Source: Flavihumibacter solisilvae
Lineage (GTDB): Bacteria > Bacteroidota > Bacteroidia > Chitinophagales > Chitinophagaceae
DNA: 43,679 nt
Direction: 5' to 3'
Assembly: GCF_000814475.1 (NCBI RefSeq)
Contig: NZ_JSVC01000032.1
Coordinates: 1-43,679, forward strand
Of this stretch, positions 32,478-40,884 are shown in pieces (position 1 is the stretch's first letter; the number at the start of each line of letters is the position of its first letter). Made by a program: the position numbers and the translations under genes. The notes under the pieces are model-generated. The model did not search any database and had not been told where the DNA came from. It saw only the letters and a list, made by a program, of their open reading frames with translations.

Positions 32478-34847
32478 TTATTCCGACCTGAGGCTTTTTA
32501 CCGGGTTGGCCACAGCAGCTTTTATAGCCTGGAAACTGATAGTCGCGAGGGTTATGGTAATTGCAAGCACTGCAGCGGCAATAAATACGAGCGGACTGAT
32601 ATTAATATGATAATCATATTTCTGCAGCCAGTTATCCATGAAAAGCCACGCAATTGGTGAGGCAATCAGGCAACTGATGACTACAAGCAGCACAAAATCC
32701 CTTGAAAGTAGAATCCATAATTGTGGTACTGAGGCCCCGACAACTTTGCGAATGCCGATTTCTTTTGTCCGACGCTCAGCCATAAATGAAGCGAGACCGA
32801 ATAAGCCCAGGCAGCTGATAAAGATTGCCAGTACGGCAAATATTCCGGCTAACCTGCCCACCTGGTTTTCATTCCTGAATTTACGCGCAAACGCTTCATC
32901 AGTGAATTGGTAGTCAAACGGGTATGCCGGGTTATGGCGTTCGAAAACCGGCTGGATTGAAGCCAGCGCTTTCCTTATATCAACATCTTTCTTAAACCGG
33001 ACAAAGCCCTGCCCGATAAAGTATGGTCTTAGCAACATGATGGCCGGCATAACAGGTTTATATGGATTTTCCATCAGCATATCTTCAGACACCCCGATCA
33101 CCGTCAGGTTTTCCTGGTCATATTTAACGGTGCTGCCCAGTGGCTTTTTGAACCCCATCAGTTTAGCTGCTGACTCGTTAATGATGACAGAGTTACTATC
33201 AGTTGAAAAATCACGCGAAAAAAAACGGCCGTCTTTGAGTTTAATTCCGGAAGTCTTTTCATAGTCATAATCCACCATTATTGTTGAAAACAATGGTTTG
33301 CTTTCCCGGTCCATCCCCTCCCAGGTAAAATTATCCCACGAATTGTAAACCCCGGTCATTGGGCTTGATGATTTGCTGACTGCTTCAACATAACCCGTTC
33401 CCTGGAGCTCGCGTTTCAAGGCATCATAATTTTTCTCCAGGTCAGCTGAAATATTAAAGCCAATGAGGTTATTGGGATCATATCCAAGAGGCCGATCCTT
33501 AGCATGCTGGATCTGCTGGAAAATAACTACAGTTCCGATTATGAGGGCTATACTGAAACTGAATTGCGTAACCACCAGTATCTTACGTGGCAGGTTAGCC
33601 GATTTCCCTGGTTGAAATGTTCCTTTCAACACTTTTACCGGGTTAAACCCGGAAAGATAAAATGCCGGGTAGCAACCAGCAAGCAAACCCGTAACAATAC
33701 ATCCGGCCAATGCAGTTCCCAACAAAGCATAGTTGTCAAATTCAAAGCTGATATCCCTGAAACCAATATCTTTTAGTAACGGCAGGGATACTTTTACCAG
33801 GAAAAGGGAAATCATGAATGCAATGAATGTAGTTACCAGCGATTCGCCAAGGAACTGGCTGATCAGCTGCTTCCGCTGCGAGCCTACGGCTTTACGGATC
33901 CCAACTTCTTTCGCCCTTTTTTCCGAACGTGCTGTACTGAGGTTCATGAAGTTAATGCAGGCGATTAACAACACCAGGATCCCCACGATCGCGAAGAGAC
34001 GGACATATTCTATAGCGCCACCGGTGTTCACCCATTCTTTAAAATCATCATATAGATGCCAGTTTTCCATCGGGTGCACGAACAGGGTGGCTTCTTTCTT
34101 GTCATCCACCTTTTCACGGACAATATTCTCAATGCGTTTCGAGAACGTGCTTGTTGTAACACCATCTTTCAGTTCAACTATTGTCTGCAGGAAATTATTC
34201 TGCCACTGCGTCTTGGCATTCCTTACAAAGTCACTTGTCGCAACGTTTAGTTCATACGGCATGAGAAGGTCAAAACTGAGAGTGGAATTTGACGGCACAT
34301 TCCTGGCAACTCCGGTAACTATGACATTGTGGGCATTGTCGATTTTAATCATTTTCCCCATCGGATCCTCGTTACCAAATAAAGCGGTGGCAAGTCTTTC
34401 GGACAGCACTATTGAATATGGTTCATTCAAAGCCTTATCCGCATTTCCTTTTACCAGCGGGAATGAAAACATTCTGAGGAAATCGGGATCAGCAAAATGA
34501 CCTTCCATCTGCAGACGCTTATTGCCCACAACGAGGCTATGCCCACCACCCCAGTCCAGCCGGGTGATATATTTTACATCCGGATATTTGCTTTTCAGTT
34601 CATCATATAACGGCAACATTACACCGGTCTGCACCCGCTTCACATTGTTGAAGTTCGTTTTCTTCATTACGATCGCAATGTTCTTGCGGTGCGTGTGAAA
34701 TTTGTCAAAACTGAGTTCATACTGCACCCACAGACCAATAAGCATGGCTACAGCCATCCCAACCGACAGGCCGAAGATGTTTATAAAAGAATAACCTTTA
34801 TTCTTCCACAGGTTGCGGATCGCTGTCTTGAAGTAATTGCTGAACAT
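32478..34847 (-). CDS. FtsX/MacB-type ABC permease, about 790 residues
   Basis: Inner-membrane protein of 789 residues with the same two-module build as the protein at 11240-13657: an N-terminal helix (FINIFGLSVGMAVAMLIGLWV), a large periplasmic MacB_PCD domain, a middle helix group, a second periplasmic domain and three C-terminal helices. The motif K-E-[IV]-G-I-R-K-x-V-G occurs twice (EVGIRKAVGSQRKQ and EIGIRKVVGASVPQ). No ATP-binding subunit gene is nearby. Its upstream region carries the same paired CGGACAR element as the first permease gene, so the two are probably co-regulated members of one response. Transport substrate unknown. Confidence 0.93.
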   Translation of the reverse strand: MFSNYFKTAIRNLWKNKGYSFINIFGLSVGMAVAMLIGLWVQYELSFDKFHTHRKNIAIVMKKTNFNNVKRVQTGVMLPLYDELKSKYPDVKYITRLDWGGGHSLVVGNKRLQMEGHFADPDFLRMFSFPLVKGNADKALNEPYSIVLSERLATALFGNEDPMGKMIKIDNAHNVIVTGVARNVPSNSTLSFDLLMPYELNVATSDFVRNAKTQWQNNFLQTIVELKDGVTTSTFSKRIENIVREKVDDKKEATLFVHPMENWHLYDDFKEWVNTGGAIEYVRLFAIVGILVLLIACINFMNLSTARSEKRAKEVGIRKAVGSQRKQLISQFLGESLVTTFIAFMISLFLVKVSLPLLKDIGFRDISFEFDNYALLGTALAGCIVTGLLAGCYPAFYLSGFNPVKVLKGTFQPGKSANLPRKILVVTQFSFSIALIIGTVVIFQQIQHAKDRPLGYDPNNLIGFNISADLEKNYDALKRELQGTGYVEAVSKSSSPMTGVYNSWDNFTWEGMDRESKPLFSTIMVDYDYEKTSGIKLKDGRFFSRDFSTDSNSVIINESAAKLMGFKKPLGSTVKYDQENLTVIGVSEDMLMENPYKPVMPAIMLLRPYFIGQGFVRFKKDVDIRKALASIQPVFERHNPAYPFDYQFTDEAFARKFRNENQVGRLAGIFAVLAIFISCLGLFGLASFMAERRTKEIGIRKVVGASVPQLWILLSRDFVLLVVISCLIASPIAWLFMDNWLQKYDYHINISPLVFIAAAVLAITITLATISFQAIKAAVANPVKSLRSE

Positions 34848-34942
34848 GATGAAGCAGTTGTGTGCCGGTAATTGTGCCAGTACTATGCCTGAAATATAAC
34901 TTGCTGTAAATCAAATCCTTGACGAATGTATAAAAATACCAA

Positions 34943-34971
34943 CTGTCCGGTTTTGATACTATCCTGTCCGT
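34943..34971 (-). promoter_or_regulatory. Paired CGGACAR direct repeat, candidate operator (copy 2)
   Basis: On the minus strand CGGACAG occurs at 34970-34964 and again at 34949-34943, 21 bp apart, with GTATCAAAAC between. It matches 24 of 29 bases of the element at 11120-11148 and lies 95 bp before the permease ATG. TGGCAC, a sigma-54 -24-like core, lies further down at 34879-34874. The element also directly abuts the -33 TTG of the divergent PhnA-like gene. Confidence 0.65.
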
Positions 34972-34973
34972 TA

Positions 34974-35003
34974 TTGAGCATTTAATTGAGAATCTTACCT
35001 TCG
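34974..35003 (+). promoter_or_regulatory. Candidate promoter of the PhnA-like gene
   Basis: TTG at 34974-34976 and TACCTTCG at 34996-35003 are 19 bp apart, one mismatch from the Bacteroidota consensus TTG-N19-TAnnTTTG. Transcription would begin about 10 bp before the ATG. The operator-like repeat ends 2 bp upstream, so a protein bound there would touch this promoter. Confidence 0.45.
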
Positions 35004-35021
35004 CGCGCAGAAAACAAGGAT

Positions 35022-35609
35022 ATGAATCTGAAAGCACGTCTTGAACAAAGGGCACAGGGGAAATGTGAACTGTGCGAATCGACTGAAGCAATTAGCATTT
35101 ACGAGGTTGGGCCGGATTCGGCCACCAAAGAGGAAATAGCGATTTTAGTTTGCAACAAATGCCTTGCACAACTTCAAAAGAAAGAGTCACTCGACAAAAA
35201 GCATTGGGCAGACTGCCTGCCCCGATCGATGTGGAGTGAAGTACCTGCGGTGCAGGTTGCCTCATGGCGGATGCTGAACAGGTTGCGGCACGAAAGCTGG
35301 GCTATGGAAGCACTCGATATGATGTACCTCGACGACGAAACACTTGAATGGGCAAAAGCTGAAGGTGATCATGTTCATGAAGGTGAAGTTGACCTGCATA
35401 AGGATTCAAATGGCAACGTGTTACAGAACGGCGATACCGTTGTATTGGTAAAGTCTCTTGATGTGAAAGGATCAACACTAACAGCCAAACTGGGAACAGT
35501 GGTAAAGAATATCCGCCTGGTTGAAAACAATACAGAACAGATCGAAGGTAAGATAGAGGGACAGACGATTGTTATCCTCACGAAATATGTAAGAAAGCAG
35601 GGCGCCTGA
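35022..35609 (+). CDS. PhnA/YjdM-like zinc-ribbon protein
   Basis: Cytoplasmic protein of 195 residues. The N terminus is a zinc ribbon with Cys15, Cys18, Cys44 and Cys47 (CELC and CNKC), and the C terminus (about 120-195) is the PhnA domain with NGDTVVLVKSLDVKGS and GTVVKNIRLV. E. coli PhnA is about 110 residues; the extra middle part (roughly 55-115, with a WADCLPRSMW segment) is typical of the Bacteroidota form. Despite the old name, the family has no shown role in phosphonate breakdown. The ATG at 35022 was chosen over a TTG twelve codons upstream. The lipoprotein gene follows 47 bp later. Confidence 0.88.
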   Translation: MNLKARLEQRAQGKCELCESTEAISIYEVGPDSATKEEIAILVCNKCLAQLQKKESLDKKHWADCLPRSMWSEVPAVQVASWRMLNRLRHESWAMEALDMMYLDDETLEWAKAEGDHVHEGEVDLHKDSNGNVLQNGDTVVLVKSLDVKGSTLTAKLGTVVKNIRLVENNTEQIEGKIEGQTIVILTKYVRKQGA

Positions 35610-35656
35610 CCCAACCAAATTCTTAAGAAGCAATATCTGTATTCTAAAACAAGGAT

Positions 35657-36364
35657 ATGAAAAAGGTATTGATGTTGTGCATTTCAGCATTCGTTTTGCT
35701 TACAGGTTGCAGGAAAGATCACTACAAACCCGGCGGCACATATAAACCGGACATATCTCCAGATGAATTTTCTTCTGGCACGGTTATTACCAACCCATAT
35801 TTCCCGGCCCCGCCAGGAAAAAAGTATACTTATGAAGGCGAAACGGCGGAAGGATCAGAAAAGGTAGTAGAACAAAGGCTGGCTGAAACAAAGGTCATAA
35901 TGGGCATCACCTGCATTATTGTGAATTTCAAAGCCTTTGTTGATGATGAACTGGTCGAAGAAGCCTGGGATTGGTATGCACAGGATAACGATGGAAATGT
36001 CTGGTACTTCGGGGAAGCAGTAGATAACTATGAAGAAGGCGTATTGGTTAACCACGATGGCTCGTGGGAAGCAGGTATAGATGGTGCACAGCCTGGGATC
36101 ATAATGCCTGCGCACCCTTATGTAGGCCTGCAATACCGGGAAGAATATTATCCTGGTGAAGCCGAAGATGAAGCCGCAGTAATCGCAACAGGCCTTAACG
36201 TGACAATTCCGTTTGGGTCATTTGACAATTGTCTCCAGACGAAGAACTGGACTGATCTTGAGCCAGGCATAGTGGAATTCAAGTTTTATGCGCCAGGCGT
36301 CGGTCTGGTTAAGGAGTTGAACCAGCAGGAAAACGAGGAGATTGTACTGGTTGAAATTGAATGA
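35657..36364 (+). CDS. Putative lipoprotein of unknown function
   Basis: Lipoprotein of 235 residues (signal MKKVLMLCISAFVLLTGC, with the Cys at residue 18 as lipid anchor). The mature part has conserved-looking blocks: YFPAPPGKKYTYEGE, DWYAQDNDGNVWYFGE, GSWEAGIDGAQPGIIMPAHP and YAPGVGLVKE. These recur in a family of bacterial lipoproteins that I recognise but for which I know no function. It is rich in Asp/Glu and aromatic residues, compatible with a beta-rich, possibly calcium-binding fold (inference). Its start region repeats 16 bases of the start region of the PhnA-like gene. Confidence 0.82.
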   Translation: MKKVLMLCISAFVLLTGCRKDHYKPGGTYKPDISPDEFSSGTVITNPYFPAPPGKKYTYEGETAEGSEKVVEQRLAETKVIMGITCIIVNFKAFVDDELVEEAWDWYAQDNDGNVWYFGEAVDNYEEGVLVNHDGSWEAGIDGAQPGIIMPAHPYVGLQYREEYYPGEAEDEAAVIATGLNVTIPFGSFDNCLQTKNWTDLEPGIVEFKFYAPGVGLVKELNQQENEEIVLVEIE

Positions 36365-36373
36365 GTCTGTTGT

Positions 36374-37264
36374 TCATCGTTTTCTATTATCAAGCTTAGC
36401 TAAAGTTTCTGCGATCAGTTTGTCAGCAGCCAATAGTCGGGCTCTTCTCGATTCAACCTCGGCCAGTTTTACACGCAGTGCATCGGCATCTTTAAGGTCT
36501 GTATTCCTTATGGCATCGAGCAGGTCCTCGTTGTTTGCATATGTTCCATCGTCAACTCCAAGCATTTCTTTCAGACGAACCCATTCTTCCGGTGCAGGAT
36601 CGACAACCTGGTCAATCAGGTCTTTGAATTTATTCAGTTGTTCGATAAACCTTCCGACATTAAAATTTGGCTTGAAGATGTTTTTACTGGTGTAAGCGGC
36701 CACCACAAGATCACTCATATACTGAGGTATGGTCACCAGCGTTTCATCCGGGAGAGGGCCGTAATCTCCGCTCTTGTAGGTTCTCCATCTAAGGAACTCA
36801 GACCCCGGCAATTCCTCGACATTAATCCGGGCTATAATTTCAACATCGCCGGCAGAAGTATCTATAATGACGGACCCATCACCTGGCCAGGCACCGGCAG
36901 GGGTAACGGACTCTATAGGTGAACCCGCTACGACTTCGTCAATATTGGTATCGAAGACAAAAATCTGAGTCTGGGACTGCGGCGGTTTGAATGTCAGCGG
37001 GTCAACATACCAGACAGTTGCAATAACATGGTTAAGGTGGAATTCCTGGAGGACAGTAGGAAAATCGTTAAAAGTGGAAGGGTACACTCCAATTATATTT
37101 TTAAAAAATTTATTGTATAACTTGTATTCGCCGGGGGAAGATTCAGCAGTTACTGTCATTTTGGGGATGAAAGAATACCCGGGATCAATATTGTCCAGGT
37201 AAAATCCTCCCGGAAGTTCCTCACCGGTTGGAAAAACCCGGTTACGTTGTGTAAAGCTGGGCAT
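36374..37264 (-). CDS. Unrecognised protein, second of a tandem paralogue pair
   Basis: Protein of 296 residues without signal peptide or membrane helix, and no family that I recognise. Shared features with the gene just upstream (37288-38190) are the N-terminal RNRVFPTGEELPGG, an ESSPGEYKLYNKFF block near 40, an aromatic W-Y-V-D-P-L-T-F-x-P-P segment near 85, and a Q-I-F-V-F-D-T-N-I-D strand near 100. The last 100 residues are highly charged helices that may form a coiled coil (LKDADALRVKLAEVESRRAR). It starts 23 bp after the paralogue, so both are one transcription unit, and ends 9 bp from the convergent lipoprotein gene. An intracellular role is suggested only by the missing signal. Confidence 0.75.
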   Translation of the reverse strand: MPSFTQRNRVFPTGEELPGGFYLDNIDPGYSFIPKMTVTAESSPGEYKLYNKFFKNIIGVYPSTFNDFPTVLQEFHLNHVIATVWYVDPLTFKPPQSQTQIFVFDTNIDEVVAGSPIESVTPAGAWPGDGSVIIDTSAGDVEIIARINVEELPGSEFLRWRTYKSGDYGPLPDETLVTIPQYMSDLVVAAYTSKNIFKPNFNVGRFIEQLNKFKDLIDQVVDPAPEEWVRLKEMLGVDDGTYANNEDLLDAIRNTDLKDADALRVKLAEVESRRARLLAADKLIAETLAKLDNRKR

Positions 37265-37287
37265 ATACGTTTGATTAGATGTGAATG

Positions 37288-38190
37288 CTACATTTTGTCT
37301 TCCAATGTGTCGATTGCTTTCCTTAGCAATACCGAAGCTGATTCGAGCCGCTTTATACTCCTTCCAACCTTAGCCTGCATTTTATTCAACTCCGCTTTAT
37401 TTTTTTCATCGGCATCAGCCAGAAAATCCGAAAGTTCATCCCGCTCTTTTCTTTTTATGATTTCCATTTCCTTGATAGCTTGCAGAAACGCATTCCAGTC
37501 CTGGTGACCTGGTAAGGATAAACTCTTTATAATTGATTTGATCTTCCTTGCCTTAAGATAGAATTCATCCAGGTCCATTCCGGATGCAATATTCGGGTTG
37601 GGATCCATCGCATTATCCTTGTAAACAGCAATGGCCATATTGCAGACAAATTGACCCTGGGAAAATTGATACCCGTCGCCAACTGTCCCAAATGCAAGTC
37701 GCCATGGTATCACAAAATGACTATTCACAAATGGAATTTCCAGTTGCTTCGCATGAACCCAGATGGCTTCAGAATCCAGGTAGTCTATTGCCGTAGAGGC
37801 TACCGTTGATTGTCCGCCTGCCCATGCGGAGTCCGGTGCAGTATCTTCAATACAGGTAAGATCTGGATAAACCTGGTCCGTATCCACATGATACACATAT
37901 GTCTGAATTGTTGATGGTGGCGGCTGGAATTCGGCAAGGGAAAAATACCAGGCATTGGCAAATTTATCCTCAGTCATATTTATATTCCTGTAAATGGATT
38001 GTGCCATTGTTTCCCCGTTTGTGTTCCACATAAAAAAATGGTACAGCATAAATACACCGGGTGAAGATTCAATCGAAATGGTTGGCCAGGCATGCAGAGA
38101 ATAATTACCAGTTATATCCTGGATCACCATTCCGCCAGGAATTTCTTCCCCTCCGGGAAATACCCGGTTGCGTATAGTCAGGGTTGGCAT
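37288..38190 (-). CDS. Unrecognised protein, first of a tandem paralogue pair
   Basis: Protein of 300 residues; the ATG at 38190 was chosen because it aligns the N terminus (PTLTIRNRVFPGGEEIPGG) with that of the neighbouring paralogue, while the frame could extend 20 codons further. It shares the ESSPG-x-x-x-LY block, the W-Y-F-x-L-A-E-F-x-P-P segment, the Q-T-Y-V-Y-H-V-D-T-D strand and the charged helical C terminus (about 215-300, KEMEIIKRKERDELSDFLAD), which is probably a coiled coil. Overall similarity is limited, so the duplication is old. No signal peptide, catalytic motif or known domain was found. Confidence 0.75.
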   Translation of the reverse strand: MPTLTIRNRVFPGGEEIPGGMVIQDITGNYSLHAWPTISIESSPGVFMLYHFFMWNTNGETMAQSIYRNINMTEDKFANAWYFSLAEFQPPPSTIQTYVYHVDTDQVYPDLTCIEDTAPDSAWAGGQSTVASTAIDYLDSEAIWVHAKQLEIPFVNSHFVIPWRLAFGTVGDGYQFSQGQFVCNMAIAVYKDNAMDPNPNIASGMDLDEFYLKARKIKSIIKSLSLPGHQDWNAFLQAIKEMEIIKRKERDELSDFLADADEKNKAELNKMQAKVGRSIKRLESASVLLRKAIDTLEDKM

Positions 38191-38275
38191 ATTTGCGCAT
38201 TGAAATGTGAGGGATATGCGCAAAATCGGCATTCTATGAGATTTAAACAACGGGAAAATCCCCCTCCCGTCCTGC

Positions 38276-39799
38276 TCAATCCATCAACGCTTCAGCTTCG
38301 CTGTCGTTGTATTGCCGAATTAATTTTCGAAGGTCCTGTTTGAGCCGGAAGGTAACTTTTGAATATTCTTTCTTCCCATAGAGGTTGTTCATCTCATGCG
38401 GATCCTGGTCAAGGTCGTATAATTCCCAGCCATTCACCCGGTTGTAGAAGCGGATCAGCTTGTACCTGTTTGTCCGGATCCCAAAATGAGGGGATACCGC
38501 ATGTTCACCGTTTTCATAATAATGATAGAAGATAGCATTCCGGCTTTTTGCAGAAGATTGTTTCTCAGACGTGATAAGCGAAAGAAAAGACTGGCCCTGT
38601 AAGTCTGCCGGCCTGGCAATTCCTGCAGCCTCCAGAACAGTCGGGGCAATATCGAGGTTCAACACGAGGTCATTGTTTACCGATCCCGGCCTGACTTTTC
38701 CTGGATAACGCATCAGCATTGGCGTCCGGAAAGATTCTTCATACATGAAACGTTTATCAAACCACCCATGCTCGCCAAGATAAAAGCCCTGGTCAGACAA
38801 GTATATTACAATTGTATTTTGAGCGAGGTTATGCTTATCGAGATAATCCAGCATTTTGCCAATATTCCGGTCAAGCCCTTTTGCAGTCGCCAGGTAATCA
38901 CGCATATAACGCTCGTATTTCCACCTGGCCAGTTCCTCGCCTGTCAGGTTGCGTGATTTGAAATCCTGGTAGACATTATTATAGTAGGACTCAAATTTTT
39001 TGCGCTGGGAAGGGTTCATACGATTGATCATCGGGCTCTTATCCATTTTCCCCGGGTCGTCATACATCTTCAGGTCGTAATCAAGCCGCATTGATTTTTC
39101 GATCGACATATCCTGTACGCGTGCAGCTTCCCTCCCTGAATAAGTATCGTTGAAATTGGCGGGAAGATGAAAGTTTTCTTTATCAAAAGCTCCCAGGTCA
39201 GTTGTATCCGGAAACCAGGTACGATGTACGGCATTGTGCCCGATCATCAGGCAGAACGGTTTTGAAGTGTCCCTGTTGTCCAACCATTGCTCTGCTGTAT
39301 TCTGGATAACATTGGCAGCATAGCCTTCCACACGAATGACTGTGCTGTCCATATTGAGGAAGTCGGGATTGTAATAGTGCCCCTGCCCTACCAGGATTTG
39401 CCAGAAGTTAAATCCCGTTGGTTTTGTGCCAAGATGCCATTTTCCTACCCAGGCAGTCTCGTAACCGTTCTGTTGCAACAGTTTTGGAAACGTCTGCTGC
39501 CTTCCTTCGAACTGAGGAGTAACATTGTCCCTGAAACCATTGACATGACTATACTTGCCTGTAAGGATAACTGCCCTGCTGGGGCCGCAGATGGAATTGG
39601 TAACATAAGCTCGATCGAACTTCACTCCTTCCGCTGCGAGCCGGTCGATTGCAGGTGTTTTCATGAGCTTGCTCCCATACGCGCTGATGGACTGGTAAGC
39701 ATGGTCATCCGAAACAATAATCAGGATATTGGGCTTTTTCTGGGCAATTGAGAGAAAAGAAATGAAAAAGGCAGCAACAAGTAAGTAACCAGTTTTCAT
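38276..39799 (-). CDS. Secreted sulfatase, S1 family
   Basis: Formylglycine-dependent sulfatase of 507 residues. The ATG at 39799 starts the signal peptide (MKTGYLLVAAFFISFLSIAQ); a longer frame exists upstream but is not needed. Cys71 in CGPSR is the residue converted to formylglycine, metal ligands include Asp31-Asp32 (SDDHA) and the late SDQGFYLGEHGWFDK block, and GKWHLGTKPTGF carries the substrate-side Lys/His. The PTGFNFWQILVGQGHYYNPDF stretch resembles GlcNAc-6-O-sulfatases of the S1_11 type (like BT4656), so an N-acetylglucosamine sulfate is the best guess, at moderate confidence. The anaerobic maturase is not encoded here. It is a single gene, not inside the SusCD operon. Confidence 0.92.
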   Translation of the reverse strand: MKTGYLLVAAFFISFLSIAQKKPNILIIVSDDHAYQSISAYGSKLMKTPAIDRLAAEGVKFDRAYVTNSICGPSRAVILTGKYSHVNGFRDNVTPQFEGRQQTFPKLLQQNGYETAWVGKWHLGTKPTGFNFWQILVGQGHYYNPDFLNMDSTVIRVEGYAANVIQNTAEQWLDNRDTSKPFCLMIGHNAVHRTWFPDTTDLGAFDKENFHLPANFNDTYSGREAARVQDMSIEKSMRLDYDLKMYDDPGKMDKSPMINRMNPSQRKKFESYYNNVYQDFKSRNLTGEELARWKYERYMRDYLATAKGLDRNIGKMLDYLDKHNLAQNTIVIYLSDQGFYLGEHGWFDKRFMYEESFRTPMLMRYPGKVRPGSVNNDLVLNLDIAPTVLEAAGIARPADLQGQSFLSLITSEKQSSAKSRNAIFYHYYENGEHAVSPHFGIRTNRYKLIRFYNRVNGWELYDLDQDPHEMNNLYGKKEYSKVTFRLKQDLRKLIRQYNDSEAEALMD

Positions 39800-39851
39800 A
39801 ATTGAGACAATACCCAATAATAAAAAAAGAATGGCTGATCGCGAAAATGAT

Positions 39852-40874
39852 TTATTTCCATGGACATGGAATAAACCCTGATGGTCTTCTTTTTCCACGT
39901 ATGATCAGGGAAAGTTCACATGTTTGAGGCTTCCGGGCCGCCTGGTTGAGTTTTGAGATGGTGGCATCGTAGCTGAATCCGAGCTGGAAGTCATTATAAA
40001 CAAACCCTATATATGGAATTATCGCATTCTCCGACCAATACCAGATCCCGGCATTAAAAATGGTGTGGTTGTCTTCATCAAGGATATAACCCAATGCACC
40101 ACCGACGGAAAAATACTGTGCCTCCTGCTGAAACTGATAAATTGCGTTGGTGTTGAGTATTACCCGCTCGTTCAGGAATCTTTCAAAATTGGCATGGGCA
40201 ACTTTCCGCATAGGCAACCTTTGATTGTCATCCTCAAGGAATGTTTGCCTTGGCTTGTTCAGGTGAAAGACGGAAACTCCGATATCGAAATTGCTTTTTT
40301 CATTGCTGAAATTATACAAGCACCCGGCGCTGACGGAGATATATGGCTTCATATTGGAAAGGGCGACCTCCCCTGTAGGCAGGTTGGTATTGAAACCTGA
40401 TCCTGTAAACTGTTCTTCAAAATCAATCCGGCTGAAATCAACATACCGCCTCCCGTAAATGGCGCCAAAGCCGAGTCCCAGCCTATGCTGGGCATCCTCA
40501 ATTTCAAGCAGTTTCACATTGTAGGAAAGATTCAGTGATGCATATGTGCTTTTTACAACACCACTCATGGCATTATCGTACATCATCATAGCGCCCAGTC
40601 CCAGGTAATTGCCTTCCTCACTAAACTGATCCCTGTTCTGAAGGATCTTGGTGTCAAAGGAAATAGTTCCGGTCATATATGGACTTGCGGGACCAATCCA
40701 TTGATCCCTAAGGTTTGATATTGCGCGCCAATCTGCATTGATGTTTGCCGTTAATGCAGGGTTAACGTTCAATGGTGATGAAAAGAATTGCGAAAAACTT
40801 GGATCCTGCGCCTGCATTTTATTCGCTGCAAGCAGTAGGAAGATAGCCGTCATCAACTTTTTCAATATGCACAT
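39852..40874 (-). CDS. Type IX secretion PorP/SprF-family membrane protein
   Basis: Outer-membrane beta-barrel protein of 340 residues. The ATG at 40874 starts the signal peptide (ILKKLMTAIFLLLAANKMQAQ). Directly after it comes QDPSFSQFFSSPLNVNPALT, the hallmark opening of PorP/SprF proteins, and the rest alternates barrel strands (YLGLGAMMMYDN, GLGFGAIYGRR). SprF-type members are needed to secrete and attach the giant partner protein encoded next to them; here the start lies 10 bp after the stop of a gliding-motility C-terminal-domain protein, the standard pairing. Confidence 0.93.
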   Translation of the reverse strand: MCILKKLMTAIFLLLAANKMQAQDPSFSQFFSSPLNVNPALTANINADWRAISNLRDQWIGPASPYMTGTISFDTKILQNRDQFSEEGNYLGLGAMMMYDNAMSGVVKSTYASLNLSYNVKLLEIEDAQHRLGLGFGAIYGRRYVDFSRIDFEEQFTGSGFNTNLPTGEVALSNMKPYISVSAGCLYNFSNEKSNFDIGVSVFHLNKPRQTFLEDDNQRLPMRKVAHANFERFLNERVILNTNAIYQFQQEAQYFSVGGALGYILDEDNHTIFNAGIWYWSENAIIPYIGFVYNDFQLGFSYDATISKLNQAARKPQTCELSLIIRGKRRPSGFIPCPWK

Positions 40875-40884
40875 AAACCAAATT

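Noticed and set aside
34986-35021. TTG start upstream of the PhnA-like ATG
   Set aside because: The added twelve residues lie in the predicted promoter and do not match the family's N terminus.
35022-35609. Phosphonate metabolism from the PhnA-like and PhnB-like names
   Set aside because: No C-P lyase or phosphonatase genes are present, and neither family has a demonstrated phosphonate role.
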